Program-made: the position numbers and the translations under genes
Shown: positions 24,806 through 32,959 of the stretch, piece after piece
How positions within the stretch are numbered: the stretch's first letter is position 1
Layout: each line of letters begins with the position of its first letter
The notes under the pieces: model-generated
The model's input: the letters and a program-made list of their open reading frames with translations, nothing else
Database searches by the model: none
What the model was told of the DNA's origin: nothing
DNA from: Methanomicrobiales archaeon
GTDB taxonomy: Archaea > Halobacteriota > Methanomicrobia > Methanomicrobiales > JACTUA01
Direction of reading: 5' to 3'
Assembly: GCA_029907705.1 (NCBI GenBank)
Contig: JARYLJ010000007.1
Coordinates: forward strand, 1-61,288
Length of the DNA stretch: 61,288 bases

Positions 24806-25945
24806 CTATCGCTCCCCAATCTTTCTGTTCATCAGCGCGTTCAACAGCTCCTCAAATAGAGAGAGGGTACCCTCAGGACCGATCAGCGCCCTCGACCTCA
24901 GCCGGATCTGTCCCCTCACGGGCAGCGTGATGGGGACGAATGCGGCCTCTCCTGCTAGAGAACGCTCGTACGAGGAGCCCAGGATGAGATCGGGCTTCTC
25001 CCCCTCCAGGCTCTCCTTCACCATGCTCAGATCGGGGCAGCGTTTCACCCCGAACCTGCTCTCTCGTGGATCGTTTCTGGAACCGATGAACGCGATTGTC
25101 GCGTCCAGGTATTCGCTCAGCCACTGGGCGACCGCAACCGCATATGCGAAGTTCCCATATATCGCGGCTGTTGGCGGATCATGCCTCTTAAGATACTTGT
25201 CGCAGGCGTAGGCAACCTTCTCTTCCGCCCTCTCCACTTCTGCGAGGACTGACGATACATCTGCATCGGGAAATCGCCTTTCCAGTCTCCTGAAGGCACC
25301 CGATGTCTCATGAAGACCGAGGAGGGAGCCTGTCTCTTCTCCCGCGCCGGATGCGAGGTCGGGGTTCAGGTTCAGGGTGAGTGGTCCCGCCCGCCATACA
25401 TCCTCCACCGATCCTGCGCAGAACGTGGTCGCGATCGGGATCACTGCCGAGATCAGGAGTCTCTTCGCTTCGAGGAGGTTGCCATCGAAGAATGGATCCA
25501 TCAAATTCAGGCCATCGATGTTTACACCCTCCATCCCGGGGTCCACGCGAGGCTTGAGCGCCTCCAGTGCTATCCTGTAGCCTGTCTCCATACTGCCGAG
25601 GAATCCCGGGGCATCGACGATCACTGCATTCACTTCCCTGAGCATCGCCTGCATATCCTCGCCGATGACAGCTGGCACGCAGGTGGTGACCAGGGCGATG
25701 AGTGCGTACCTCCCCTCCAGTTCGCGGATCACCTCCTTCACCCGCTCCTCCGAGCCGAAAATTACCTCGCGCTCGAGTATCTGGGTTCCGTAAACAGTTC
25801 TGGGAAGGATGGAGGCGGGGTAGAAGTAGCATCCGCTGGACCCGTGGATCACCACTCCCAGATCTCCGAAGCCCGAGAGGCAGGAGACCGCACCTGCCAT
25901 CGCGCAGGGCCAGAGCGGATTATCGCATCCACGCATGTATCGCAC
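24806..25945 (-). CDS. NifD/NifK-like nitrogenase component 1 protein (K-like)
   Basis: A 379-residue protein of the oxidoreductase/nitrogenase component 1 superfamily, much shorter than true NifD or NifK (about 480-520). Three cysteines stand at the bridging-cluster positions: C14 (PLWPCAMAGA), C39 (VIHGSSGCYFYP) and C89 (VTTCVPAVIGED). Later segments include IATTFCAGSVEDVW and LILGSSYERSLAG. In the region where NifD has its FeMo-cofactor cysteine (NLxHC), this protein reads LNLNPDLASGAGEE, with no cysteine. It overlaps the D-like gene by 26 bases (17 if starting at M4). The short size resembles CfbD of F430 synthesis, but CfbD is a homodimer, whereas here two distinct subunits are encoded. 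Confidence 0.8.
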   Translation of the reverse strand: MRYMRGCDNPLWPCAMAGAVSCLSGFGDLGVVIHGSSGCYFYPASILPRTVYGTQILEREVIFGSEERVKEVIRELEGRYALIALVTTCVPAVIGEDMQAMLREVNAVIVDAPGFLGSMETGYRIALEALKPRVDPGMEGVNIDGLNLMDPFFDGNLLEAKRLLISAVIPIATTFCAGSVEDVWRAGPLTLNLNPDLASGAGEETGSLLGLHETSGAFRRLERRFPDADVSSVLAEVERAEEKVAYACDKYLKRHDPPTAAIYGNFAYAVAVAQWLSEYLDATIAFIGSRNDPRESRFGVKRCPDLSMVKESLEGEKPDLILGSSYERSLAGEAAFVPITLPVRGQIRLRSRALIGPEGTLSLFEELLNALMNRKIGER

Positions 25946-26975
25946 GCCTCCAGCGGTGCAGCATCCTCTTCAGCCCCGTGGTTCCGACAGGAGGGGGTAT
26001 GGGTATGGGTACTCTGACGCCGCTTTCAGAGGCGATGAGGCCGACCGCCTCCACCACCTCTCTTACGAACCTCTGGTCCAGCGTACTGCGTTCGAGCCTG
26101 ATCCTCTCCCCTTCGAGATCCGAGAAGCCCACCAGCATCTCCTGCTGGTGAGCCTGCTCCTTTCGGACGGGCTCCCTCACGTCCATGCCCAGCATCTCCC
26201 CCACCATGCACAGAAATTCGAGCGTTCCTTCGAGGCCAATCGGGAAGGATGATATGTACGGCGACCCGAAACGTTTCATCAGCTCCTCCCCGACCGTCGA
26301 AAGCCGTGATTCCCTCAGTATATTGAGGCGAACAGTGCTGAGGAGTCTGATATCATTCACGCAGCACTTCCTTGCGAACCTGAGCGTGACTTTTTCGCCA
26401 AAGAGGGCAAGAAGACGGCTCACCTCATGGAAGTTTTCCTCCACCTCGAACTCGAGGTTCTTCTCCCCGATGACCGCGATCCCTGACTTTTCTGATTCAT
26501 CTGTATCTACCTGCCGGGCAAGGGTGATCAGTGCGTTTGCAACGCCCTTTTCAAAGCCGCCCCCGAGAAACCCGGAAGTGGGAATACAGATCACAGGTAG
26601 TTCCCAGTCTTTCCGGCAGATCGCCTGCAGATCGTCCCCGATAGTATCCACGATGCAGGTGGAGAGAACATATATGCAGGAAGGCGTTAGGAGCGATGCC
26701 TCTCGGATCACCTCCTCCAGCGCTCCTTCGCCTCCGAAGATGATTTCCTCCTCACACAGGTCAGTTGCAATGATTCTGGGAAGAGAATCACTACCAAATT
26801 CCTGCAGGGTTGCATGGATGAGAGAGAAGTTATGGTGTGCACATCCCGAAGGCCCATGCACGATGGTGATGCTATCAGTCACCCCTGTCGTGATCGAGAG
26901 AGCGCCGAGCAGGGTGCATCCCTCCATGCGCGATGATTCACAGAGCTGAGGAAGGACCTTCATCTGCCAGTTCAC
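25920..26975 (-). CDS. NifD/NifK-like nitrogenase component 1 protein (D-like)
   Basis: A 351-residue second component-1-type subunit, partner of the overlapping 24806-25945 product. Cysteines at family positions are C20 (MEGCTLLGA), C45 (IVHGPSGCAHHN) and C107 (VLSTCIVDTIGDD), the last being the near-invariant STCxxxxIGDD motif. The segment equivalent to the NifD cofactor-cysteine region reads VRLNILRESRLSTVGEE and lacks Cys. The GTG start at 26975 could also be ATG 26963. A TATA-like CTTTATACAG (27051-27061, minus strand) may give it a promoter apart from the H gene, 326 bases upstream. Cluster type and substrate are unknown; transfer of electrons from the H protein is inferred from the superfamily. 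Confidence 0.8.
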   Translation of the reverse strand: MNWQMKVLPQLCESSRMEGCTLLGALSITTGVTDSITIVHGPSGCAHHNFSLIHATLQEFGSDSLPRIIATDLCEEEIIFGGEGALEEVIREASLLTPSCIYVLSTCIVDTIGDDLQAICRKDWELPVICIPTSGFLGGGFEKGVANALITLARQVDTDESEKSGIAVIGEKNLEFEVEENFHEVSRLLALFGEKVTLRFARKCCVNDIRLLSTVRLNILRESRLSTVGEELMKRFGSPYISSFPIGLEGTLEFLCMVGEMLGMDVREPVRKEQAHQQEMLVGFSDLEGERIRLERSTLDQRFVREVVEAVGLIASESGVRVPIPIPPPVGTTGLKRMLHRWRRAIHAWMR

Positions 26976-27301
26976 CCGAAATCGTATGAATCATATGGGC
27001 AAGGCTCCACCTCGGGGGGCAATTTTCCCGATCGAACAAAAAGCCATGCGCTGTATAAAGGGAGGGGTGCCGCATGGCAGGTGGCCTGATATGTGGGCGG
27101 GGTCGTGCTGAAGCCATCGGGCGCCCCTTTCTCATGGGTTATCAGGCCCACTTTGAATATCAGTGGGAGAGAGTTGTCGGCTCCTGTTTTGTTGCATTCA
27201 ACAGGTTCAGCTACGGTGATACAAGTGCTGGGATGCAAGCGACTGCCTCTGCCTCTGGATGCTTTCCTGATGCACATGCGTTATTGCTCCTTCGTTTCTA
27301 T
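26976..27301. other. Gap between NifH-like and NifD-like genes
   Basis: About 325 bases with no recognisable gene. True nif operons often carry glnB-type genes here, but I see no PII-like sequence in any frame. The minus strand carries CTTTATACAG around 27051-27061, a candidate TATA element for the D-like gene. Nothing indicates a terminator, so the three genes may still share transcripts. Confidence 0.4.
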
Positions 27302-28114
27302 TTACAGGAAAGAGATGGCGAGCTCCTCGAGGCGATCCTGATCCATGGGGGTGGGGATAGTTCTTATGGTGTTCTCCAGGATGTGCCACGCCAGATCTCT
27401 ATAAAGGCCTGCCTGCGCAGAATCGGGCTCGTACTCGATGACCGTCATTTTATGAAGCTCTGCCAGCTGTACGATCCGATCCCGAGGGATGAAGCCCACA
27501 AACCTACCTCCTATCTCCTGTGAGAACTCCTCCACCAGCTCGCGCTCCCTCTCGATGCTGGCGGAGTTGCAGATTACCCCGCCCAGCCTGCATCGGCTCC
27601 GCCCCTGCTGTGCCAGCCTTGCAATCGCCCTGCAGATGTTGTTCGCTGCATAGAGGGACATCAGTTCGCCAGAAGTGACCAAATACACCTCCTCCGCATA
27701 ACCCTCACGCATCGGCATGGCGAACCCGCCGCAGACGACGTCGCCGAGCACATCGTAGACGATGATCTCCCCCTTCAACGCCCCTAGCCTCTCCAGGAGC
27801 TGGAAGGTGGCGATGATGCCGCGGCCCGCGCACCCGACCCCGGGTTCGGGACCCCCCGCCTCCACGCACCTGACGCCGCGATATCCGGTGTGGACGACAT
27901 CCTGCAAGAGAATCTCCTTTTCTCCACGTTCGCGGACGAGATCCAGTACCGTGGGTATCCTCGCCCCGTGGAGGAGCATGCGTGTGCTGTCATGCTTCGG
28001 ATCGCACCCGATCTGCATCGTCTTCAGGCCATTTTGGGCGAAGGCGGCGGAGAGATTTGCCGCGGTGGTAGACTTGCCAATTCCCCCCTTACCGTAAAGG
28101 GCGATCTGCCTCAT
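27302..28114 (-). CDS. NifH-like iron protein (CfbC/NflH-type)
   Basis: A 270-residue P-loop iron protein. The nucleotide loop GKGGIGKST spans residues 8-16. C95 ([10 protein letters not shown]) and C128 ([13 protein letters not shown]) are the ligands of the 4Fe-4S cluster shared by a homodimer. R98 is the residue ADP-ribosylated in true NifH, and YDVLGD is the switch [17 protein letters not shown] and the C-terminal [12 protein letters not shown] also match. It should pass electrons with ATP hydrolysis to the two downstream component-1 subunits. On sequence alone NifH, CfbC and other group IV reductase proteins are hard to separate. A leader of about 100 bases and a short dyad precede it. 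Confidence 0.9.
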   Translation of the reverse strand: MRQIALYGKGGIGKSTTAANLSAAFAQNGLKTMQIGCDPKHDSTRMLLHGARIPTVLDLVRERGEKEILLQDVVHTGYRGVRCVEAGGPEPGVGCAGRGIIATFQLLERLGALKGEIIVYDVLGDVVCGGFAMPMREGYAEEVYLVTSGELMSLYAANNICRAIARLAQQGRSRCRLGGVICNSASIERERELVEEFSQEIGGRFVGFIPRDRIVQLAELHKMTVIEYEPDSAQAGLYRDLAWHILENTIRTIPTPMDQDRLEELAISFL

Positions 28115-28224
28115 CGCAATAAGGTAGGCACGTAGCCCTATTATCCCTCCTGCATGTCAGCAGTGATCTGCATGGATGGATGGATGTTCTCGAGCCCTCC
28201 GTCGCGGTGCTGAACGGTTGATGA

Positions 28225-28235
28225 CTGTAATACAG
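28225..28235. promoter_or_regulatory. Dyad in the promoter region of the NifH-like gene
   Basis: CTGTAATACAG is an 11-base palindrome with one central base. It lies just downstream (for the minus-strand gene) of a TATA-like TCAAATTAAAAGG at 28238-28250, around the expected transcription start. This is a usual place for a repressor operator. The regulator is unknown; the adjacent winged-helix protein is a candidate. Confidence 0.45.
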
Positions 28236-28237
28236 GA

Positions 28238-28250
28238 CCTTTTAATTTGA
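28238..28250 (-). promoter_or_regulatory. TATA-like element upstream of the NifH-like gene
   Basis: On the minus strand the sequence reads TCAAATTAAAAGG. It is the most AT-rich element between the winged-helix gene and the NifH-like gene. Initiation about 25 bases downstream would leave a leader of roughly 100 bases before ATG 28114, unusually long beside the compact promoters elsewhere in the window. Confidence 0.45.
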
Positions 28251-28318
28251 GAGGTGTGTTAAAAACAGGTTTCACACCCGTCAGAGGCGGGCGCTGATCT
28301 GAATGCGTTCTTTCCGGG

Positions 28319-28552
28319 TCACGAGGCGGTCGCTGCCGCCTGAGGCCTCTTCAGATAGATGATCTGACGCGCGTCCTGGAAGTTGAACTTCTCCGCGACC
28401 AGTCCTCTGTCCTTCAGCTTCTTCAGGGCATACCTGACAGTCCGCGGCGGCAGTCCGCTCCTGGAGACGAGGTCTTTATAGGTCATCCCGCGCCCCTCTT
28501 CGAAGAGCTGGAAGAGTTTCTTCGATGATGGCGGGAGATTTGTTGTTGGCAT
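28319..28552 (-). CDS. Small winged-helix DNA-binding regulator
   Basis: A 77-residue single winged-helix domain. Residues 9-65 form it: SKKLFQLFEEGRGMTYKDLV, then the recognition helix region SGLPPRTVRYALKKLKDRGL and the wing VAEKFNFQDARQIIYLKR. It has no effector domain, like MarR/TrmB-type minimal regulators. It is on the same strand as, and just upstream of, the nitrogenase-like genes, and divergent from the OB-fold gene at 28623. A dyad (28562-28574) sits directly before its start, suggesting self-regulation. It is therefore a candidate regulator of the nitrogenase-like set; that is inference. Confidence 0.8.
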   Translation of the reverse strand: MPTTNLPPSSKKLFQLFEEGRGMTYKDLVSRSGLPPRTVRYALKKLKDRGLVAEKFNFQDARQIIYLKRPQAAATAS

Positions 28553-28561
28553 GATGAATTA

Positions 28562-28574
28562 TTAACACTGTTAA
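28562..28574. promoter_or_regulatory. Dyad operator candidate between winged-helix and OB-fold genes
   Basis: TTAACACTGTTAA is a 13-base palindrome apart from its central base. It lies 10 bases before the winged-helix start codon and close to the expected transcription start, between that gene and a TATA element shared by the divergent pair (28591-28600). Binding here could control both genes. Confidence 0.55.
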
Positions 28575-28590
28575 GATATGAATCTATCGA

Positions 28591-28600
28591 TTATTTATAA
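28591..28600. promoter_or_regulatory. Shared divergent TATA region
   Basis: TTATTTATAA reads as a TATA-like element on both strands. Rightward, initiation would fall close to ATG 28623, giving a nearly leaderless transcript for the OB-fold gene. Leftward, initiation would fall near 28566-28572, within the dyad before the winged-helix gene. Confidence 0.55.
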
Positions 28601-28622
28601 GCGAAGTTCCCCTTCTCTACAG

Positions 28623-28997
28623 ATGTTCACCCGGCAGGAGCGGCTCGCATTGTCCCTTCTTATCCTCGTCACAGCCATTGTATTCGCAGGAATTGCGATA
28701 CTGGAGGGGATCGGAAGAATCCCCTTTGCTAAAAGTTACGATCCCGGACTCCCCGACGGCACGCTGGTGCTCCTGGAAGGGAGGGTCGAGAGGGCTGCAC
28801 AGACCAGAGAGGGTGGACACCTCCTCTTGCGTGTGAACGGCACGAATGTCTTCGTCCCCTCCCCTGCATCGGGCGGGATCATACTCCAGGGCGGGGAGAC
28901 CGTCAGGATCCTGGGAACCCTGCAGACCTACCGTGGAGAGAAGGAGGTGGTCGTGGAGGATGCCGGGGATATCGTTCTTATATCGTTCGAGAGGTGA
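28623..28997 (+). CDS. Membrane-anchored OB-fold protein
   Basis: A 124-residue protein with one N-terminal transmembrane segment (LALSLLILVTAIVFAGIAIL) followed by an extracytoplasmic domain. That domain is beta-rich: GTLVLLEGRVERAAQTREGG, LLLRVNGTNVFVPS, QGGETVRILGTLQTYRG and EVVVEDAGDIVLI. This is the pattern of an OB fold of the nucleic-acid-binding or NfeD-like type. The frame is open from 28578, but ATG 28623 suits the expected promoter. It is divergent from the winged-helix regulator. Function unknown. Confidence 0.65.
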   Translation: MFTRQERLALSLLILVTAIVFAGIAILEGIGRIPFAKSYDPGLPDGTLVLLEGRVERAAQTREGGHLLLRVNGTNVFVPSPASGGIILQGGETVRILGTLQTYRGEKEVVVEDAGDIVLISFER

Positions 28998-29049
28998 AGT
29001 CTCGCGTTGAGACTCTGGAATTCCTATTCATGACCTGTCCCTCATACTC

Positions 29050-30432
29050 CGGTATTCGCCGTGCGCTGGGGGGGCCAGACACGTCCAGGCAGTCCCCATG
29101 AGATCGGACCTGCGGCATGATGCCTGCAGGGCTCGCGGAAGTGTTCAACCCTCCATAGAGGTCGAACCGGATGCCTGAGCCTACGAAGACCTTCCGCACA
29201 CCTTTCACCGTGCTGACCGCCGGGAGGAGCTGAAGGTATCTCTCTGACATGTGATCCAGGTTCTGGCAGGCATCGATGCAGCGCTGCCACTCGGATGCAC
29301 CGCTTTTGTACCGGAATCTGCACCCGATCCCGTACATGTTGGCGCTCGCTCCCCCACTAAATCGGTGATCACGCCCCGAAACTCCTTCATTTTCGTGATC
29401 CTCTTCACCTCGCGCAGAACCGATTCGATGCTCCTGCTCTGGACAATCCACCCCTGGTGCATAACCAGCGCACAGAACGCGCATTCGCCGATGCACCCGC
29501 GGTGGCTCACCATCGAGAAACGCACAGGCTCCGGTGCCGGGATCGATTCTATACATGAAGGATGTGATTCCCTCGTGAACGGGAGCTCGTCAATGCGGTC
29601 CAGCTCATCCGTCTCCAGAGGTTATGGGGGTGGATTCTGGCGATCGCCACCTTTGGACGCGGCTGCAGCACGGACCTGCCCCTCACCGGATCCTGCTCGC
29701 CATGGCAGGCAGCGAATGCGATCGCGTGGGCCTTATGGTCCACGACGACCCCCGTGTAGTCCCCGATCCCCACATATTCATCCCACGACATGGTACGGTA
29801 TTCATGCAGCCCGATCTTTTCGCAAGTACCGGGGATCCTCCTTATTCCTCCTATCTCTTTTCTGCTGCTCAGGCTCATCACGATCGCGCATACTTGCCAC
29901 CCCTACGCCATAAACCAGTATCTCTGCCGGTGCGTCTGCCAGTATGGACTGCCTCACCGGCCCTGACCAGTCATCGTAGTGCGCGAACCTTCTCAGACTC
30001 GCCCCGATTCCGCCGATGACGATCGGACAACCAAATACAGGGCGTGCAGCCTCTCTATATACACGATCGTCCCCTCTCGGGGCGTCAGCACCGCCCCACG
30101 GCGGAATATACATCCTTTTTCCGCCGCTTCACAGAGGGCGTGTGATGGTCCAACATCGAGTCCACATCGTCTGAGGTGACAGCAAAGAAGAGCTCTCGCC
30201 TTCCCGGTGCGGTAATATCCCTTCCGCTCCGCCAGTCGGGCTGCGCAATCAACCTCCCAATCATTGAGGTGCAGAAGAGAGGATGATCCACGCACGCATC
30301 CCCGCTGACCAACACGATGTCGAACTTTCCATGCCCTGCCCTGTCTGCTTCTCCCATGCTCATCGGGAGATACCTGCGGTGGTTCTCGTCGTCCTTCACA
30401 CGGACGCCTCCCTGAAATCTTTTCAATGGCAT
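29050..30432 (-). pseudogene. ygiQ: Decayed YgiQ-type radical SAM protein gene
   Basis: Pieces of a YgiQ-family (UPF0313) radical SAM protein appear in order along the minus strand but in changing frames. From the 5' end: FDIVLVSGDACVDHPLF and [12 protein letters not shown] (30085-30432); [20 protein letters not shown] and EILVYGVG (29802-30113); EYRTMSWDEYVGIGD and HGEQDPVRGRSVLQ (29549-29881); MRFSMVSHRGCIGECAFCAL with an intact CxxxCxxC (29205-29525); then ASANMYGIGC and KVFVGSGIRFD (28978-29556 frame). At least four frameshifts are needed, and the expected EAxGYRVGI before AQPDW is missing. The far C-terminus is not recognisable. Neighbouring genes are intact, so poor sequence quality is less likely than real decay. 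Confidence 0.85.
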
Positions 30433-30541
30433 CGTATAACTGGTTCACCCGTTGCATGCATCACAGGAAAATCGTAACAAGATCGGGCATCTACAGGGAA
30501 AGAATAAAAGAACGGAGGTTGATTCTTTATCGGGTGATATC

Positions 30542-31108
30542 GTGATTATCGAGATAATCATCGCCATAGTGCTTATTCTGGTCGTAATAGGCCTGATACT
30601 GTATTTCGTGGGAATATATAATCGCTTCTTCAACCTGAAGAACTCGGCCGAATCGACGCTGGGGCAGATCAAGGTTGCGATGAAGAAGAGGCTCGATATG
30701 ATCGAGCAGCTCCTCGGGGCGGTGAAGAGTTACGCGAAGTTCGAGAAGGAGACTCTGGAGAAGATCACCAGTCTGAGGGCGAGCGTACTCTCTTCAGGCG
30801 CCGGGGCGAAGGAGGTGGAACGGGTGGAGCGGGAATCCAGGGCACTCCTGGGAAACCTCTACGCGGTCGCAGAGGCGTATCCCGACCTGAAGACATCCAC
30901 CACGGTCACGAACCTGATGGATTCGGTGAAAGGTGTCGAGACAGAGATCGCCCGGCAGCGGTATACCTACAATAACATCTGCCAGCAGTTCAACACGATG
31001 CTCGATACGATACCTTCCAATTTCGTCGGCAGGATCATCGGTCTCCTGAAACTGCCTTATCTCGAGTTCGAGGGTGAGATCGAGAGAGCCCCGAAGGTAG
31101 AGTTCTAG
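30542..31108 (+). CDS. lemA: LemA family protein
   Basis: A 188-residue LemA protein: one N-terminal membrane segment ([20 protein letters not shown]) followed by a helical coiled domain. Family landmarks are [60 protein letters not shown] and [20 protein letters not shown], with the FPSNxxxxxxF-type end ([12 protein letters not shown]). The frame is open from 30452, but GTG 30542, behind GGGTGA, gives the usual short N-terminus. It is followed by a DUF2207 gene after nine bases, a pair found together in many genomes; the biochemical role is unknown. Confidence 0.9.
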   Translation: MIIEIIIAIVLILVVIGLILYFVGIYNRFFNLKNSAESTLGQIKVAMKKRLDMIEQLLGAVKSYAKFEKETLEKITSLRASVLSSGAGAKEVERVERESRALLGNLYAVAEAYPDLKTSTTVTNLMDSVKGVETEIARQRYTYNNICQQFNTMLDTIPSNFVGRIIGLLKLPYLEFEGEIERAPKVEF

Positions 31109-31117
31109 AGAGGTAAT

Positions 31118-32929
31118 GTGAGCGAGATCAGACAGGTGACGATACTCTTTGCCGTCACCCTCGCAATCGGGGTCATCGCCCTTGGCATCGCGTTCATCGT
31201 GCCCTCCCTTTCCGAGGGGGATCTCATTTGGGAGCGCTATCAGGCAGAGCTGCATGAAAACGGCACGCTCAACGAGCTCATCGTTTCGGACGTGAAGTCA
31301 GAGAAGACCTACAGGATGCTGTACCGATACTGGGACGATCCGCTTGCATTCGAGTACGTGGATGAGCCCCACATCCAGTTCGTCGATATCCGCGCCCCCT
31401 CTGGAGTTATCCGCTACGCGAAGGACTATGCGGGCGAGGTGAGGACGCTCGACCCGGCAGGTGTCGCTTTCATCTCAGAGATCCGCCGCCTCGCCTACGA
31501 GAACGAGGCGGGGGGTTTCGATCCGGACTACTATGCAGCGGGCAAGTATCCGATCGCGTACACCTTCATCCTGCGCCCTCCTGTGCAGTTCGACGAAAAT
31601 TATGCACACGTGAGCCTGAAGTTCGTGCGTGTGCATCCGCCCGTAAAAGAGGTGGAGATACGGCTCCCGGCGAGATACGTGGAACAGGTGTACCTCCATC
31701 CCCCCACGCTGAACCTCTTACGGGAGACCGATACCATCGTAATCACCGGCTCCAGCGGGAAGGACGAACTCCTTGAGGTGGAGCTTCTGCTCAGCGCGGA
31801 GTATGCGAATTCAACCCCTGGTTTCCCGGTTCCTGAAACAGAGGTTCGTGAGCGGACCGATTCTGCGAACCTCTGGTACACGCTCCAGTACCGTTCTTCC
31901 GAGGTGCTCAATCTGGTCGCAAGGATCATGGTGCTGCTCATACCGGTGCTTCTCCTCCTGATCTACTGGAGGTATGGACGCGAGATGCAGTTTGTCGTTC
32001 CGGAGTATCTCAGCACCGTTCCAAACGAGAAGTTAAAACCCTGGCAGGTGAACCTGCTCTTCAAAAACGATGCGCTCGATTTCGACGATGATGGTTTCTA
32101 TGCGACCATTCTTGATCTCCACAGAAAGAAGAAGATCGTGATGGAAGAGAAGGGGGATCGGGGGGGCTACTCCATCAGGGTACTCAAAAAGACGTCCGAG
32201 GATCCGTACGAACAGCGTGTCCTGAACTTCCTCAGAAACGCCGGCAGCAACGAGGTGCTCGATACAGGGGAACTGGCAGCGAAAGCGGAGCGGGCCCGGA
32301 CCTCGATGGCACAAGCGAGGGAGATACTCGGATACCAGCGCTCTTTTCTGGCGCTCACCACGACCGTCGACCGAAGGATCTCGTACGAATACATAGAGGA
32401 CGGCCGTGTCCGGCTCGTCGCACCCATGATTCTGGTCGCGATCGCCTGTGGAACCTCGATCCTGCTGCTGATCCTGACTTCTGCGGCACCTCACCTGCTC
32501 ATCGGAGCGGCCCTGCTGTTCGGAGTCGGTATACTGCAGATCGGGATCGCCGCGGTCTTCCCCTCCACACTCTTCGGTCGATGGAAAGAGGAGCATCACC
32601 GCGAGAAGCTGGAATGGGGCGCCTTCAGGAAGTTCCTCTCCGATCTGGCCCTCATGAAGAAGTATGCGCCTGAGGATCTCTCCATGTGGGGGGAGTGGCT
32701 CGTCTATGGCACCGCACTCGGTGTGGGCGAACAGGTGGCGAAGGCGATGCAGGAGCTGAAGATCGATATCGCGGCGGTGGGAGTGCCGCTCCACCCGGGC
32801 CTGGCCTTTGCCCCTATCGTTGCGTTCGCCCCTCCACAGGCGGGTTCGGCAGGCAGGGGTGGATTCGGCGGTGGCGGTGGATTTGGTGGAGGGGGTGGAT
32901 TCGGCGGTGGCGGGGGTGGCGGCAGGTAA
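31118..32929 (+). CDS. DUF2207 membrane protein with glycine-rich tail
   Basis: A 603-residue membrane protein. One N-terminal helix (VTILFAVTLAIGVIALGIAF) leads to an extracytoplasmic beta-rich DUF2207 domain (about residues 35-260). A helix near residue 270 (LVARIMVLLIPVLLLLIYW), cytoplasmic winged-helix-like parts (LNFLRNAGSNEVLDTGELAA) and two further helices near 430-470 follow. The C-terminus is a poly-glycine tail with FGGGG repeats, as in most DUF2207 proteins. It starts with GTG 31118 right after lemA, and the two probably form a membrane complex. Function unknown. Convergent with the NDT-like gene, with a shared terminator. Confidence 0.88.
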   Translation: MSEIRQVTILFAVTLAIGVIALGIAFIVPSLSEGDLIWERYQAELHENGTLNELIVSDVKSEKTYRMLYRYWDDPLAFEYVDEPHIQFVDIRAPSGVIRYAKDYAGEVRTLDPAGVAFISEIRRLAYENEAGGFDPDYYAAGKYPIAYTFILRPPVQFDENYAHVSLKFVRVHPPVKEVEIRLPARYVEQVYLHPPTLNLLRETDTIVITGSSGKDELLEVELLLSAEYANSTPGFPVPETEVRERTDSANLWYTLQYRSSEVLNLVARIMVLLIPVLLLLIYWRYGREMQFVVPEYLSTVPNEKLKPWQVNLLFKNDALDFDDDGFYATILDLHRKKKIVMEEKGDRGGYSIRVLKKTSEDPYEQRVLNFLRNAGSNEVLDTGELAAKAERARTSMAQAREILGYQRSFLALTTTVDRRISYEYIEDGRVRLVAPMILVAIACGTSILLLILTSAAPHLLIGAALLFGVGILQIGIAAVFPSTLFGRWKEEHHREKLEWGAFRKFLSDLALMKKYAPEDLSMWGEWLVYGTALGVGEQVAKAMQELKIDIAAVGVPLHPGLAFAPIVAFAPPQAGSAGRGGFGGGGGFGGGGGFGGGGGGGR

Positions 32930-32935
32930 GCCTGA

Positions 32936-32959
32936 CTGAAAAAAAATTCATTTTTTCAG
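32936..32959. terminator. Bidirectional hairpin/T-run terminator
   Basis: CTGAAAAAAAA, a short spacer TTCA and TTTTTTCAG form an inverted repeat with an A run on one side and a T run on the other. It separates two convergent genes (DUF2207 and NDT-like) and lies partly in the last codons of the latter, so it probably ends transcripts from both sides. Confidence 0.7.

Noticed and set aside
23653-24819. Long minus-strand open frames opposite leuB
   Set aside because: They are antisense to a well-recognised dehydrogenase and show no motifs of their own.
24806-28114. Calling the H-D-K set a true molybdenum nitrogenase
   Set aside because: The component-1 proteins are far too short, the cofactor cysteine region does not match, and no nifB, nifE or nifN is present.
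24806-28114. Naming the set cfbC and cfbD outright
   Set aside because: The NifH-like protein would fit CfbC, but two non-identical component-1 genes are present, while CfbD works as a homodimer. Left unnamed pending phylogeny.
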